Origin: an uncultured Acetatifactor sp. | GTDB lineage: Bacteria; Bacillota; Clostridia; Lachnospirales; Lachnospiraceae | Length of the DNA: 64,000 nt | Direction: 5' to 3' | NCBI GenBank assembly: GCA_949840935.1 | Contig: CATKXX010000008.1 | Location: 1-64,000 of the forward strand | Shown: positions 1 to 9,213 of the stretch, in pieces | How the letters are laid out: each line of letters begins with the position of its first letter | Position numbering within the stretch: the stretch's first letter is position 1 | Notes under the pieces: model-generated | What the model was told of the DNA's origin: nothing | The model's input: the letters and a program-made list of their open reading frames with translations, nothing else | Database searches by the model: none | Position numbers and translations under genes: made by a program

Positions 1-13
1 CTCGAAACCCTCG

Positions 14-39
14 CAAAATTGCATAGGAACGCAATTTTG
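14..39. repeat. Perfect 9-bp inverted repeat at window start
   Basis: CAAAATTGC (14-22) and GCAATTTTG (31-39) form a perfect hairpin with an 8-nt loop. No T-run follows it, so it is not a clear terminator. It may be the end of a dispersed element cut by the window edge. Nothing coding is seen in 1-98. Confidence 0.4.
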
Positions 40-98
40 ACTTCGCGGTGCCGTATGGCTGAACTGTTACTCGACGTATCCCTGCAAATTCCTTAAAG

Positions 99-127
99 TT
101 GTATTTTCACCCGGAATATCCTATAAT
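99..127 (+). promoter_or_regulatory. Sigma-A type promoter of the response-regulator/ABC/kinase operon
   Basis: A -35 box TTGTAT (99-104), a 17-nt spacer and a perfect -10 box TATAAT (122-127) stand 39 nt before the first start codon. The AGGAGG ribosome site at 152-157 is 9 nt from the ATG. Confidence 0.75.
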
Positions 128-166
128 GTCTCCAGAACATGTTTAGCCTATAGGAGGAAGCATCCC

Positions 167-835
167 ATGAAGACCATCGCGGTCATTGAAGACGATATTT
201 ATATTGGAAATCTGCTCCAGGAGGCGCTGTCCGGGGAGGGTTATTCCGTGCTCAGGGCCTATTCCGGCACGGAAGCCCTGCTTTTACTGGAAAAGCAGCG
301 GCCTAACCTGATTCTGCTGGATCTCATGCTGCCGGGACTCTCCGGGGAGGAAATACTTCCTCTGTTGAGAGAGATTCCCGTCATCATCGTCAGTGCCAAA
401 ACCGATGTAAACGATAAGGCGGAGCTTCTCCTGAAGGGCGCCGCCGATTATATCACCAAGCCCTTTGAAATTAAGGAGCTTCTGGCCAGGATCACGGTAC
501 AGCTGCGCAGACAGCCCTCGCCCTGCGACACCCGGCTGACGGTTGGGAATCTGTGTCTGGACAGCAGGGACAGAAGCTGCACCCTGTCGGGCTGTCCGGT
601 ACGCCTGACCAGGACGGAATTTGCCATTCTGAGACTGCTGGCAGAAAATGCCAATCATGTCATTTCCAAATCCGCCCTTCTGGACTCCCTCAGCCTGGAT
701 ACCCCAGACTGCACGGAAAGCTCCCTGAAAGTCCATATCAGCAATCTCCGGCAGAAGCTTCGGGAGGTCTCCGGGGAAAATTATATCGAAGCCGTATGGG
801 GGATTGGCTTTACACTTTCTTTACCTTTTTCTTAA
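167..835 (+). CDS. OmpR/PhoB-family response regulator
   Basis: This 222-residue protein has an N-terminal receiver domain (about 1-115) and a C-terminal winged-helix DNA-binding domain (about 125-220). The acidic pocket is D9/D10, the phosphoacceptor is D52 in a LLDLMLPG motif, and S76 and K98 (YITKPF) complete the switch residues. It should be phosphorylated by the sensor kinase encoded three genes downstream and control the ABC transporter between them. The order regulator, ATPase, permease, kinase is typical of modules that sense and detoxify peptide antibiotics (BceRS-, VanRS- or lantibiotic-immunity-like). Start chosen for the AGGAGG 9 nt upstream. Family call firm; the inducer is unknown. 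Confidence 0.93.
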   Translation: MKTIAVIEDDIYIGNLLQEALSGEGYSVLRAYSGTEALLLLEKQRPNLILLDLMLPGLSGEEILPLLREIPVIIVSAKTDVNDKAELLLKGAADYITKPFEIKELLARITVQLRRQPSPCDTRLTVGNLCLDSRDRSCTLSGCPVRLTRTEFAILRLLAENANHVISKSALLDSLSLDTPDCTESSLKVHISNLRQKLREVSGENYIEAVWGIGFTLSLPFS

Positions 836-937
836 CCGGTATCTTAACCCTGATATGATATACTCCATCTCAAAGGAAAATGAGACTGCCGGCTGGAACA
901 GCATTCCAGGACTTTGACGCATTGCCCGCAGGAATCA

Positions 938-990
938 TTTGTCTGCCGGCGGAATTTTGTTTGTCAGCGGAAATTTGTTTGCCGGCGGAA
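938..990 (+). repeat. Three imperfect 18-bp tandem repeats before the ABC ATPase
   Basis: A unit like TTTGTTTGCCGGCGGAA occurs at 938-954, 956-972 and 974-990 with an 18-nt period, in the leader between the response regulator and the ABC ATPase. It keeps an open frame upstream of the ATPase but has no ribosome site. It could be a regulator site or simple expansion. Confidence 0.6.
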
Positions 991-1013
991 CCGTTATCAG
1001 AATGGAGGATTCT

Positions 1014-1919
1014 ATGGAATATGTAATGACTACCAATTCACTGAAGAAAAAGTACCGTGATTTCACAGCGTTAAGCAATGTGAACATGCACGTCCCGCGT
1101 GGAGCCATCTACGGCTTCGTGGGGGAAAACGGCGCGGGGAAGACCACCCTGATACGCCTGATCTGCGGATTGCAGAAGCCTGACGAGGGAGATTATTCCC
1201 TTTTTGGCCTCTCCTTCCGGGATCCCAATATCCGAAAAAGCCGCGGCCGCATGGGAGCCATGGTGGAGACGCCGTCTATTTATCTGAATCTGTCGGCGGG
1301 GGATAATCTGAAGGAGCAATACCGTCTTTTGGGTATCCCTTCCTTTGAAAGCATTCCCGGCCTGCTGAAGCTGGTGGGCCTGGAACACACCGGATCAAAA
1401 AAGAGTAAAAACTTTTCCCTGGGAATGCGCCAGCGTCTGGGGATTGCCCTGGCCCTGGCGGGGAATCCTGATTTTCTGGTGTTGGACGAACCGGTCAACG
1501 GCCTGGATCCCCAGGGGATTATCGAGATGCGAGAACTGATTCTGAAGCTGAACACGGAGCATGGCATTACTATACTCATCTCCAGCCATATTTTAGACGA
1601 GCTGGCCCGGCTGGCCACTCATTACGGTTTCATCCACAAGGGCCGGGTCATCCAGGAGATCAGCGCCGCCGAATTGGAAGCCTCCTGCCGCAAATCCGTA
1701 AGTGTCACTGTCTCCGACAGCAAAGCCCTGTCTCTGGTCATGGAGGAAAGGAACCTGGAATACCGGATCATCTCCGATACACAGGCAGAAATCTACGGAG
1801 ATATCATCCTTTCGGAGCTGGCGGAGGCACTTGGCCGCAGGGAATGCATCCTGTATTCCGCGTCCTCCAGGGAGGAAGGACTGGAAAGCTATTATATGAA
1901 GCTGATCGGGAGAGAATAG
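1014..1919 (+). CDS. ABC transporter ATP-binding protein (lantibiotic/bacitracin-export type)
   Basis: A 301-residue nucleotide-binding subunit. Walker A is GENGAGKTT near residue 37, the signature is FSLGMRQR, Walker B is LVLDEPVNGLDP, and the switch histidine lies in ISSHIL. The roughly 80-residue C-terminal extension after the H-loop is usual in the BcrA/antibiotic-export branch. It pairs with the permease 67 nt downstream. The start at 1014 is chosen over upstream in-frame codons because GGAGG at 1004-1008 lies 5 nt before it, and the longer N-terminus would be encoded by tandem repeats. Substrate not determinable; peptide antibiotics are likely from the linked two-component system. Confidence 0.9.
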   Translation: MEYVMTTNSLKKKYRDFTALSNVNMHVPRGAIYGFVGENGAGKTTLIRLICGLQKPDEGDYSLFGLSFRDPNIRKSRGRMGAMVETPSIYLNLSAGDNLKEQYRLLGIPSFESIPGLLKLVGLEHTGSKKSKNFSLGMRQRLGIALALAGNPDFLVLDEPVNGLDPQGIIEMRELILKLNTEHGITILISSHILDELARLATHYGFIHKGRVIQEISAAELEASCRKSVSVTVSDSKALSLVMEERNLEYRIISDTQAEIYGDIILSELAEALGRRECILYSASSREEGLESYYMKLIGRE

Positions 1920-1986
1920 CCCGGACGTCTTACGGGCCTGCACATAAAAATGCCGCCAACGTCCGCGCGGCAGAAAGAGAGGAAAT

Positions 1987-2820
1987 ATGAGTAAATTATT
2001 AACTGCCTGCTTTGCAAGGCTCTGGAAAAATATAGTCTTCCTGCTTGAAATTATCTTTATGCTGCTTTTTTTTACCGCGGTTATGTGCGCAAATTATCAG
2101 GATACTCGAAATTATGGGATTTCTTACCGGCTGGATACACTGTTCCCCGGAAGCTTCATGATCATCGGCTTCTTCACCGCCGCCTTTGCTTCCCTGTTTC
2201 TGGGAACAGAATACAGCGACGGTACGATCCGCAATAAACTGATCATGGGACACGGCAGGACTGCAGTCTATCTGTCCAACCTGATCGTCTGCTTTGTCTC
2301 CTCGGCAATCGTCTGTCTCAGCTCTATTGTGCTGATCTGTGTTATGGGAATCCCCATGTTCGGCCCGCTGGACGGGCCCCTCACAGACACCCTGGCTGTG
2401 ATCGGTGTGGGGCTGCTCATTGTTGCTGCTTACTCTGCTGTCTTTACCATGCTTTCCATGCTGATCACCAGTAAGCCCATTACAGTGGTCGCCTGTTTTG
2501 TCACCTGTATGGCCCTGTATTTCGGAGCCATGTCCGTGGGAATGAAGCTGGACGAACCGGAAATCTGGCCCGACTATGTGTCCGTAGGCGAAGGAGGCGA
2601 AGCAACCTATGAGCAGTCCCACCCCAATCCCAATTACCTTCAGGGCACAAAAAGGGAACTCTATGAATTCATCTATGATTTCCTTCCCTCAGGCCAGGGG
2701 TTCCAGCTGGGCAGGGAGTATCCTTCCCTGAAAATAACTTTTCCGCTGTATTCACTGCTCATTACGGCTGCCGCTACGGCAGGCGGAGTACTGGCCTTTC
2801 GCAGGAAGGATTTAAAATAG
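1987..2820 (+). CDS. ABC-2 type permease subunit
   Basis: 277 residues with about six hydrophobic segments. A first transmembrane helix near residues 15-35 is followed by a conserved EYSDGTIRNKL-type amphipathic stretch near residue 80, which is characteristic of ABC-2 permeases. A long extracytoplasmic loop (about 185-245) precedes the last helix, and the protein ends in a short basic tail (FRRKDLK). It should form the membrane half of the exporter with the preceding ATPase. GAGAGGAAAT gives the ribosome site directly upstream. Confidence 0.87.
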   Translation: MSKLLTACFARLWKNIVFLLEIIFMLLFFTAVMCANYQDTRNYGISYRLDTLFPGSFMIIGFFTAAFASLFLGTEYSDGTIRNKLIMGHGRTAVYLSNLIVCFVSSAIVCLSSIVLICVMGIPMFGPLDGPLTDTLAVIGVGLLIVAAYSAVFTMLSMLITSKPITVVACFVTCMALYFGAMSVGMKLDEPEIWPDYVSVGEGGEATYEQSHPNPNYLQGTKRELYEFIYDFLPSGQGFQLGREYPSLKITFPLYSLLITAAATAGGVLAFRRKDLK

Positions 2821-2905
2821 GAACCCGCAGTAGACATGCGGTATGAGCAAAAGGAGCCGGAAAACGTTATGCGCCTTGAGCGATGCGAAAGGAACGGATA
2901 TAACT

Positions 2906-3889
2906 ATGGAATATCTTATCTTTGGAATTCTATGCGCCGTCATAGCGGTGCTGTCTGTCAAAATATACCTGCTGCAGAAGGGCCTGCGGGAAATCGACGG
3001 CAGCCTGGAGGAAATCCTGAGCCAGGATACCAACCGGCAGATCACGCTCTCCACCCGTGACCGCTCTGCCCGCCGCCTTGCCGCACGGCTGAATATACAT
3101 CTGGAGCGGCTTCGGAAAAGCCGCCTGAGATACACAAAGGGCGACCGGGAATTAAAGGAAGCTGTCACCAACCTTTCCCATGACCTGCGGACGCCCCTGA
3201 CCGCCATAAGCGGTTATCTTGAATTACTGGAAAAGGAATCATTGAAAAAGGAGCCTTTTTCCGATAAAGACCAGGGACAGAATCCCCTTTCCGCAGATGC
3301 CAGGCATTGCCTGGAGATCATCCGCGGCCGCACAGAGCACATGAAGCTTCTGACGGAAGAACTCTTCCGCTACTCTCTGGCGCTGTCCGTACCGGAGGAG
3401 CCGCCCCGGGTTCTGTCCCTGAACAGAGCCCTGGAGGAATGCATCCTGTCCTTTTATGAATCATTTCGGAAAAAAGGGATCATACCCGCTATCTCCATGC
3501 CTGCAGAGCCTGTGATGCGAACCTTAGACCCCGTGGCACTGTCGCGCATCCTTCAGAACGTCCTGGGCAATGCCGTAAAGTACGGCAGCGGCGGCCTGGA
3601 AATCCGCCTGGATGAGGACGGTACCATCCTCTGCTCCAACACCGCCCCAAATCTGGATCCGCTCCTGGTGGAGCAGCTCTTCGACCGCTACTATACGGTG
3701 GAAAATATCTCCTCTCCCAATGCCGGGAGCTCCACAGGCCTGGGGCTCTCCATCGCCCGCCTGCTGACCGAACGGCTGGGTGGGGAGATTTCCGCTGTCT
3801 GCAGGCAGCAGCCGTCCCCGGCCGATTCCTCATCACAGCACCCCACAACAGAGAACAGGCTGGAAATCACGATACGGTTTCCAGCCTGA
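2906..3889 (+). CDS. Sensor histidine kinase of the linked two-component system
   Basis: 327 residues. There is one N-terminal membrane segment (about 3-24) and no large extracellular domain, followed by a short linker. The dimerisation/phosphoacceptor domain carries H92 in NLSHDLRTPLTA, and a HATPase domain has an N-box (NVLGNAVKYG), a G1-like stretch and GLGLSIA. Kinases lacking an outer sensor usually sense through the partner ABC transporter (intramembrane-sensing type). An upstream in-frame ATG at 2843 would add 21 residues but has no ribosome site; 2906 places the membrane helix at the N-terminus. The last 235 bp recur, decayed, at 10924-11157. Confidence 0.9.
   Translation: MEYLIFGILCAVIAVLSVKIYLLQKGLREIDGSLEEILSQDTNRQITLSTRDRSARRLAARLNIHLERLRKSRLRYTKGDRELKEAVTNLSHDLRTPLTAISGYLELLEKESLKKEPFSDKDQGQNPLSADARHCLEIIRGRTEHMKLLTEELFRYSLALSVPEEPPRVLSLNRALEECILSFYESFRKKGIIPAISMPAEPVMRTLDPVALSRILQNVLGNAVKYGSGGLEIRLDEDGTILCSNTAPNLDPLLVEQLFDRYYTVENISSPNAGSSTGLGLSIARLLTERLGGEISAVCRQQPSPADSSSQHPTTENRLEITIRFPA
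3857..3887 (+). terminator. Hairpin built into the 3' end of the kinase gene
   Basis: A perfect 10-bp stem AGGCTGGAAA/TTTCCAGCCT (3857-3866 and 3878-3887, 11-nt loop) overlaps the last codons of the kinase and is followed by an AT-rich stretch with only short T runs. It is conserved intact in the decayed copy at 11.15 kb. It probably ends the operon and may also block readthrough from the convergent island. Confidence 0.5.
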
Positions 3890-3921
3890 TAAATCTTTAC
3901 ATAAAGTTGATCGTACTGTTT

Positions 3922-4734
3922 TCATTGTTTCTTCCGATTTCCAATCGCCATAAGTACACATATTACACCACTATATAACAAGATTCCTCCCATATCTCCT
4001 TCCCCCAATGCGCCGAATAGAAAACTCGTCATAAAAACTGATGCCGCCCACAGCAGTTTGTTTTTATTCTTCTTACGCACCAGCAAGACAATGGCATAAA
4101 TGATTCCGCCATAAAATGCCAAAAACGATAATATTTCCCAAAAAGTCATACTGCCAAGCATATCTCCTATTATACCTGCCACTCCGGTCAACTTTGTCAA
4201 TGCTTTACCTATCGTTTTTAGCAACACTACAATACCGGCCACAAGAATCACCAGGCCAAGGATCACTGCCACAATTCCCCCTTGAGCCTTGGAATCCCTG
4301 GATTCAGTATTACCTGAAATCGTTCTCAACCTGCCAGAGGCGCCTTTTCCCTGTTGCCGGAATCCTTCATAATCTTCCGGCTCTGACGTTGCATAATTTG
4401 CTAATATGTCATCCATGCTTGGTTCTTCATTGTCAAATCCCGGCCACTTTTTCGTAAGCACACTGCGGTAATATTCTTCCAGCCCTTCTCTCTCAGAAAA
4501 TTTTTTATACCGGTTCTTTATCCGATTTCTTCCTTTCCCGGCATTAAACTCTGTGATATTAAAGGCCCTGCAGAAATATGACATTTCAAGAGCTCCATAC
4601 CTGTAATTATCTTTGTATTCTTCTCCATACAGAGTTGCCCTGATAACCGCATTGATCACATAAGATTTATCCTTGCCTTTCATATAATTCAAAGCATCTT
4701 GCTTGGTAATATTATTTATTCTCTGGTCTTCCAT
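3922..4734 (-). CDS. Membrane protein of the TIR/DUF4268 island (unknown family)
   Basis: 270 residues. The N-terminal half (1-145) is soluble, charged and probably helical, with many Lys, Arg, Tyr and Asn. The C-terminal half has about four transmembrane segments (near 155-180, 195-225, 230-250 and 250-268) and a basic tail. I do not recognise the family. It is the last gene of the island and converges on the sensor kinase 32 nt away. A soluble N-terminal module with a C-terminal membrane bundle is a layout seen in defence effectors that act on the membrane, but that role here is inference. The start at 4734 has AAAGGAG 5 nt upstream; an earlier in-frame ATG at 4758 lacks one. Confidence 0.75.
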   Translation of the reverse strand: MEDQRINNITKQDALNYMKGKDKSYVINAVIRATLYGEEYKDNYRYGALEMSYFCRAFNITEFNAGKGRNRIKNRYKKFSEREGLEEYYRSVLTKKWPGFDNEEPSMDDILANYATSEPEDYEGFRQQGKGASGRLRTISGNTESRDSKAQGGIVAVILGLVILVAGIVVLLKTIGKALTKLTGVAGIIGDMLGSMTFWEILSFLAFYGGIIYAIVLLVRKKNKNKLLWAASVFMTSFLFGALGEGDMGGILLYSGVICVLMAIGNRKKQ

Positions 4735-4804
4735 TTTCACTCCTTTCGCCTTCTGCATATGCAGGCACTAACTCCTGATTCACACTCCCTTCCCTGATTT
4801 GTAC

Positions 4805-6655
4805 CTATAAGTCAAGATATGGGAATACTGCCATATACAGCCTATTCACTGCTTGGAAAAACCAGTTATACTGTTCTTCCGTGTTCAATCCATTGCAGGA
4901 AGTAATAATACTCACATTAGCAGCCTGCGATTCTCCGTCCCACACAACCTCACCCAACTGCCTCAAGCCAGACCCGACCATGTCTTCATTGCGCTTTAAC
5001 TGCGCAAATATATCCGGGGCGTTTTTTACAAAAAAAGCCGCACGGAGAGTTCCCTTGCGCGTATTTACTGAGCATTCCATACGAAAGGTGGCACTTCCCA
5101 GCCGAATGGCATACCAGTTATGATTCGCGGCCTCCGAAAGTTTTAATTTTTTATCCAAATTCTGCTTCAAGGCGTAATCCCGAAATCCTGCCCAATATTC
5201 CAGCTGCGACGTCGGAACCTTATTCTGCACTGTCTGCCGACTTCCATTTCCGGTATTGTCTTTTTCCTTTTCTTTTTCATTTACAAACGATGCAGCTTTC
5301 CATTCATTCTTATACTGTCGCTTATCTTCATCCGTCTCGTAAACATTGTCAAAATTCTCTATCAGCCGCCTGTCCTCCTCCGCTTTCTCACGATCTCCCC
5401 ATCCACCTATATACGGCCATACAGAACAAATTGTCTGAAAACAATGACCTGCAGGACAAATAAAGCATTTATCATATCCATGATCACCTCCACGTACAAA
5501 AACATAATCATTAAACCTGAAAATACCTTTGTATGCCTGCAGATGCTCGATTTGCCATTTCTCCGTTTTGCCTTCCTCATTGAGCGAGCACATCTGCCTG
5601 TCGTCATAATAATAGAATCTCTCTCCGTCAAAGAAGATTTCTTTCCAACGTCCTATTACATGTAATGTATCGTCAGGAATTTCCCAAGCTGGCTGGTCTA
5701 TTTTGATGTGTTTCTCCAATCTGCCCGAAATAAGCATTGGCATCCAGCATTTTCTTTTATTCTGCTTTTTGGAAACCCACATCAGATTTTTCTCCATGTT
5801 AAATGCCACTATATCCCTGTGCCATTGCATGCTTTCTACGGAATAAGCTTCCCGCTGCTGCCTGTACTCCTGTGGTTTCTCATAAACAGAGTGGGGCAAA
5901 CACTTAGAATGACTGAGGCAGTATATTTTTTTGAAATCATAATAATACCATCCCTCGCCTTCTTCCTCAATCACATTATCATAGTCATCATCTATGTAAT
6001 AATACCGGGCAGATAATTTGAAAACAGCTCCCTTATCATTTCCCATAAGATACTCAATGCTTAAATGCCTGCAATTACTGCGCTCATTATAAGGCTTCCC
6101 TTTTTGTGCTCTTTCATCTCTCGCCAGAAAAACTGCATTCCCTGTTCCCGCGTCCATATCTATCCAATAGGCGCTGCAACAGTTATCATCGCCGCTGCGC
6201 AGCTTTCCCTCCCTCAGATACACTGCCTGTCGGTAAAAAATCAGGCTCCCGCAAATATACGCCTGCACAATATTTCCCTTAAGCGGAATTTTTTTCTTCA
6301 GTTTTCCGTCATGTGTCAGCCACAGGACAATACTTTCTTTTTCCTCAGAGCCGTATTTTTTTTCAGACAAAAAAACTCCCTGGTCATTTACTGCCAAAAG
6401 ACAGATTTCTTGATCGTTCCCCGGTATCCCATACAAGCATTTTACTTCTGTATGATCAAGATTGGATAACAGTAAATGATTCTGCTCTACATAATAAAAT
6501 CTCTGTTCGGTTCCATCATGGTATCCGGAAACCGATGTACGTATCCCTTTATCATCAATGGGCGTTAACACTTCTTCTCTTCCATTCCATTCTTCATCAA
6601 GACTAAACCAGCACTCTGTACCCTGTGTCCTGTTTCCATATCGTTTTTCCACCAT
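4805..6655 (-). CDS. Beta-propeller-like protein with C-terminal DUF4268 domain
   Basis: 616 residues. Roughly residues 1-450 contain repeated Tyr/Trp/Asp-rich strands (motifs such as RFYYVEQ, RYYYIDDD, RFYYYDDRQ), like the blades of a DUF5050-type propeller. A charged linker of Lys, Glu, Asn and Gln follows. The last 130 residues (from QLEYWAGF) form a DUF4268-type domain that aligns throughout with the C-terminus of the TIR protein at 9214-10401: YW..F near its start, W near NHNWYA/DRNWFL, ECS.NT, VWDG/TWDG, EEQY.WF. The two products probably act together; a sensor/effector split through a common DUF4268 partner is my inference. The start at 6655 has GAGGG upstream. Confidence 0.75.
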   Translation of the reverse strand: MVEKRYGNRTQGTECWFSLDEEWNGREEVLTPIDDKGIRTSVSGYHDGTEQRFYYVEQNHLLLSNLDHTEVKCLYGIPGNDQEICLLAVNDQGVFLSEKKYGSEEKESIVLWLTHDGKLKKKIPLKGNIVQAYICGSLIFYRQAVYLREGKLRSGDDNCCSAYWIDMDAGTGNAVFLARDERAQKGKPYNERSNCRHLSIEYLMGNDKGAVFKLSARYYYIDDDYDNVIEEEGEGWYYYDFKKIYCLSHSKCLPHSVYEKPQEYRQQREAYSVESMQWHRDIVAFNMEKNLMWVSKKQNKRKCWMPMLISGRLEKHIKIDQPAWEIPDDTLHVIGRWKEIFFDGERFYYYDDRQMCSLNEEGKTEKWQIEHLQAYKGIFRFNDYVFVRGGDHGYDKCFICPAGHCFQTICSVWPYIGGWGDREKAEEDRRLIENFDNVYETDEDKRQYKNEWKAASFVNEKEKEKDNTGNGSRQTVQNKVPTSQLEYWAGFRDYALKQNLDKKLKLSEAANHNWYAIRLGSATFRMECSVNTRKGTLRAAFFVKNAPDIFAQLKRNEDMVGSGLRQLGEVVWDGESQAANVSIITSCNGLNTEEQYNWFFQAVNRLYMAVFPYLDL

Positions 6656-6757
6656 ACTTTTCCCTCTGTTCTCCTTTTCTCTTTCTCGAACGGGTGATTC
6701 AATTTTCAAAGGCATTAAGCCTCCCGCATAACAGGAGGCTTAGCTCATATCTCATTT

Positions 6758-6964
6758 TTAACGTTTTGCCTTTTTCATAAAAGGACACTGCCTGTATGTC
6801 ATCCCTTCGTAAACCTTGCCATCCCGGCATCTTGCATATGATACCCCATTCTTGGTCTGGTCGCCTCTTTTTGTATTTCCCGGATTCAAAGGGCTTGTAC
6901 ACCTGACGCATTCCCCTTTTAATAATCCTCCGTCAACCGTTTTACAGTACGGACATGCTGCCAT
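6758..6964 (-). CDS. Small zinc-ribbon-like protein
   Basis: 68 residues with CPYC near the N-terminus, a CVRC pair, and two further cysteines (YARC, CPFM). This is enough for one or two zinc knuckles. The protein is basic, Lys/Arg-rich at its end. GGAG lies 9 nt before the ATG. It sits in the middle of the island operon between the CxxC protein and the propeller protein. No function can be assigned. Confidence 0.65.
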   Translation of the reverse strand: MAACPYCKTVDGGLLKGECVRCTSPLNPGNTKRGDQTKNGVSYARCRDGKVYEGMTYRQCPFMKKAKR

Positions 6965-7021
6965 AATCCACTTCTCCTTTGTATTATATTCTATTGATAC
7001 TCATCGCTTAATGTACTGCAA

Positions 7022-7471
7022 TTATGCTCTGACCATATCCCAATTTATATCCGTATCCGGGTAAAACACAGGTTGTTCGCCGACCAATCCGTTTAATGAC
7101 CCGAAAGGGTAAAAGTTCTCTATCACTATGTCAGGGAAACAATTGCTATATGCAGCGCTTTCGCCCTCATCCATAACCACATCCTCAAATTTCTCCACTG
7201 TCTGATAATCCAGAAGACTGAAGTCATAGTATCCTTTCTCACCAACAGTACGAGCAATCTCCAGAGTTATCTCCGGCTTCAGGTTGCCCACCACCAGAGC
7301 CTCGCAATCATCAATAAGCTCCATTGCCAGTGCAGTCGGTTTCACGGACCAATCCTTAGCACATTGCATAATGGTAATGCGATGGCCATTAAAAGACAGC
7401 TGCTTTTCACATACAGGACAAATCCTGTTCACCTGCACCAATCTCCCGTTAGGGCTCATTACTCTTATCAT
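7022..7471 (-). CDS. Uncharacterised protein with an N-terminal CPVC motif
   Basis: 149 residues. A single CPVC lies near residues 18-21 and another Cys near 37, so a small metal-binding finger is possible. The rest is acidic with no recognised motif. The GAGGAGGAAAAT ribosome site is very strong. It is co-directional with the WYL regulator gene upstream (118-nt gap) and the zinc-ribbon gene downstream. Membership of the island operon is supported by direction and spacing only. Confidence 0.65.
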   Translation of the reverse strand: MIRVMSPNGRLVQVNRICPVCEKQLSFNGHRITIMQCAKDWSVKPTALAMELIDDCEALVVGNLKPEITLEIARTVGEKGYYDFSLLDYQTVEKFEDVVMDEGESAAYSNCFPDIVIENFYPFGSLNGLVGEQPVFYPDTDINWDMVRA

Positions 7472-7589
7472 ATTTTCCTCCTCGTCTGCCCTGAATGGGC
7501 GTCTTTATTTTATCTCTATCATATCAGACGCCTTGTACATTTGTATGTACAACAAACAGTCAAAAAGGAAATATATAAATTAACTCGGT

Positions 7590-8573
7590 TTATCGTTCAT
7601 ACTGTTTTAAAATATTATTCATATAATCCCTGTAACCGTCCCTGACTGACATCGGTTCCAGAATTTCCACATCTGTCCCATTCGATGCCATCCAGCCAAA
7701 AAACTGCGGGCTCACTGTAATCGTTACAAGGACTGTAAAATATCCTTCCTCTTTGGGCACCATCATTACTTCCAGGCCAAAGCGGTCAATGATCACATTT
7801 GCCATGCGGCTTGTACACTTTAATTTCACAGATACGTCTCTGCCGCCGTACATGCCAAAAGTCTTTCCGGAGAACCCCTTCCGATACTTTTCATACACCT
7901 CCTTTCCCTCTCTTGCAAGCCACTCTGCTTTCTGTAAATTACGTATTCTGTCCACACGAAAATGCTTGATGCCGTTGATATATGGGTCATATGCCAGAAG
8001 ATAATAGTACTCATCATCCCATATAAGCCCCCATGGGCTGACTTCATACACTTTCCCATCATGGCGCAGCCGTACCTGTTTTTTATCCGTCCACTCCATG
8101 TATTGAAATCTGACCCTGTAATTCATATTCATTGCCCCATGTAGTGCATCTACAATATAATAAACAAAATCAAACTCACTTTTTGCCGGATTACTCAGGA
8201 TAATCTGTCTATGCAACGCCTGGGCTGAATATTTGCTGACAGACTGCTGCAGCTTTTTGATCAATATTTCCGACTTCTTCGGCGGAATAAATTTTGCCAC
8301 ATGTACCGCGTCTATTAAAATTTTTAACTCTGGCAATTCAAATTCCCGTGAAGCTACATACCATCCGCGATTACCCGGCGCTTTGACCAGATCAATCCCA
8401 AAATGCTCCAACACCTCCAGATCATTATAAATACTCCGCCTGTCAGCATTCAGTCCATATGATGCCAATTCCCGGCCTATATCCGAGGCGGTCATATAAT
8501 GATCCTCATCCGACAATTCCAATAATATCTTCATGATATATAGTGTTTTCAGTTTCATTTCTGATATTGCCAT
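7590..8573 (-). CDS. WYL-domain transcriptional regulator
   Basis: 327 residues. An N-terminal winged helix-turn-helix (about 5-75, with TASDIGREL and DRRSIYNDL helices) is followed by a WYL domain (about 150-235; residues around FQYMEW, PWGLIWDDEYYYLLAY and HFRVDRI) and a C-terminal WCX-like extension. Such proteins bind DNA and sense nucleic acid or nucleotide ligands, and they commonly control phage-defence operons. Its position inside the island suggests it controls it. The start at 8573 has GGAG 8 nt upstream; the longer open frame would overlap the nuclease stop at 8611. Confidence 0.88.
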   Translation of the reverse strand: MAISEMKLKTLYIMKILLELSDEDHYMTASDIGRELASYGLNADRRSIYNDLEVLEHFGIDLVKAPGNRGWYVASREFELPELKILIDAVHVAKFIPPKKSEILIKKLQQSVSKYSAQALHRQIILSNPAKSEFDFVYYIVDALHGAMNMNYRVRFQYMEWTDKKQVRLRHDGKVYEVSPWGLIWDDEYYYLLAYDPYINGIKHFRVDRIRNLQKAEWLAREGKEVYEKYRKGFSGKTFGMYGGRDVSVKLKCTSRMANVIIDRFGLEVMMVPKEEGYFTVLVTITVSPQFFGWMASNGTDVEILEPMSVRDGYRDYMNNILKQYER

Positions 8574-8610
8574 TAGTATTCTCCGGTTTCCACATTCATT
8601 TTCCGAAATC

Positions 8611-9144
8611 TCAACTCGCAAATACACTGACATTTTCTAACCAGTTAAACTGCATTTCAAAATACGCTATCTCTCTGCAGGCCTTTATCTCACTCAACCA
8701 ATGGATTCCTTTGCTCTCCGTATAACGCATTGTAACTCCATCATTTGCTTCATTCAGGAAACCAATTTCAGAATCCTTGCTCATCTGAAGAATATCCTCC
8801 AGCTTCGCCACAAACATACGTATTTTCTTCCGTCCCTCCATCTCATCTACAAACACAAAAGACACCGCGGGAATCATTCCGAAAATACGTGCCGTTTCTG
8901 TAAGTTTATTAATATTATTTTGTGAAAAATTAAAGCTCTTGCTTTCTGAAGGCGGAATGTTCCGTCCTTTTACCGATATGGCATAACGGACTGATGTATT
9001 TTTCCTTTTCGTGGCAATCACATCCGCCCCCACATGGTCAATTAATGCAACTGACATATCTTTAAGCTGCCCGAGCACATACATTGTCAGGCACTCGGCA
9101 AAATCTCCAAACTGCTTCGACCATCTCTGATCTTTGTCCCTCAT
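8611..9144 (-). CDS. PD-(D/E)XK-like nuclease of the island
   Basis: 177 residues. The N-terminal part fits a restriction-endonuclease-like fold: E17 in GDFAE, D41 in GADVIA after a short strand, then a basic hairpin (TKRKN), and S57-V58-K59 in YAISVKGR, the usual catalytic spacing with Ser at the variable position. It resembles Mrr/Holliday-junction-resolvase style predicted nucleases, but I cannot name a family. The last 60 residues carry no known motif. It sits 69 nt downstream of the TIR gene and 37 nt upstream of the WYL gene, so it is probably co-transcribed with both. A GGGAGG touches the ATG; AAAGG lies 10 nt away. Confidence 0.65.
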   Translation of the reverse strand: MRDKDQRWSKQFGDFAECLTMYVLGQLKDMSVALIDHVGADVIATKRKNTSVRYAISVKGRNIPPSESKSFNFSQNNINKLTETARIFGMIPAVSFVFVDEMEGRKKIRMFVAKLEDILQMSKDSEIGFLNEANDGVTMRYTESKGIHWLSEIKACREIAYFEMQFNWLENVSVFAS

Positions 9145-9213
9145 CCTCCCACACCTTTCTCGAATCTGGTAATCTCAATATGTACCTGAATTACTTAGCT
9201 CTCAGATCATAAA

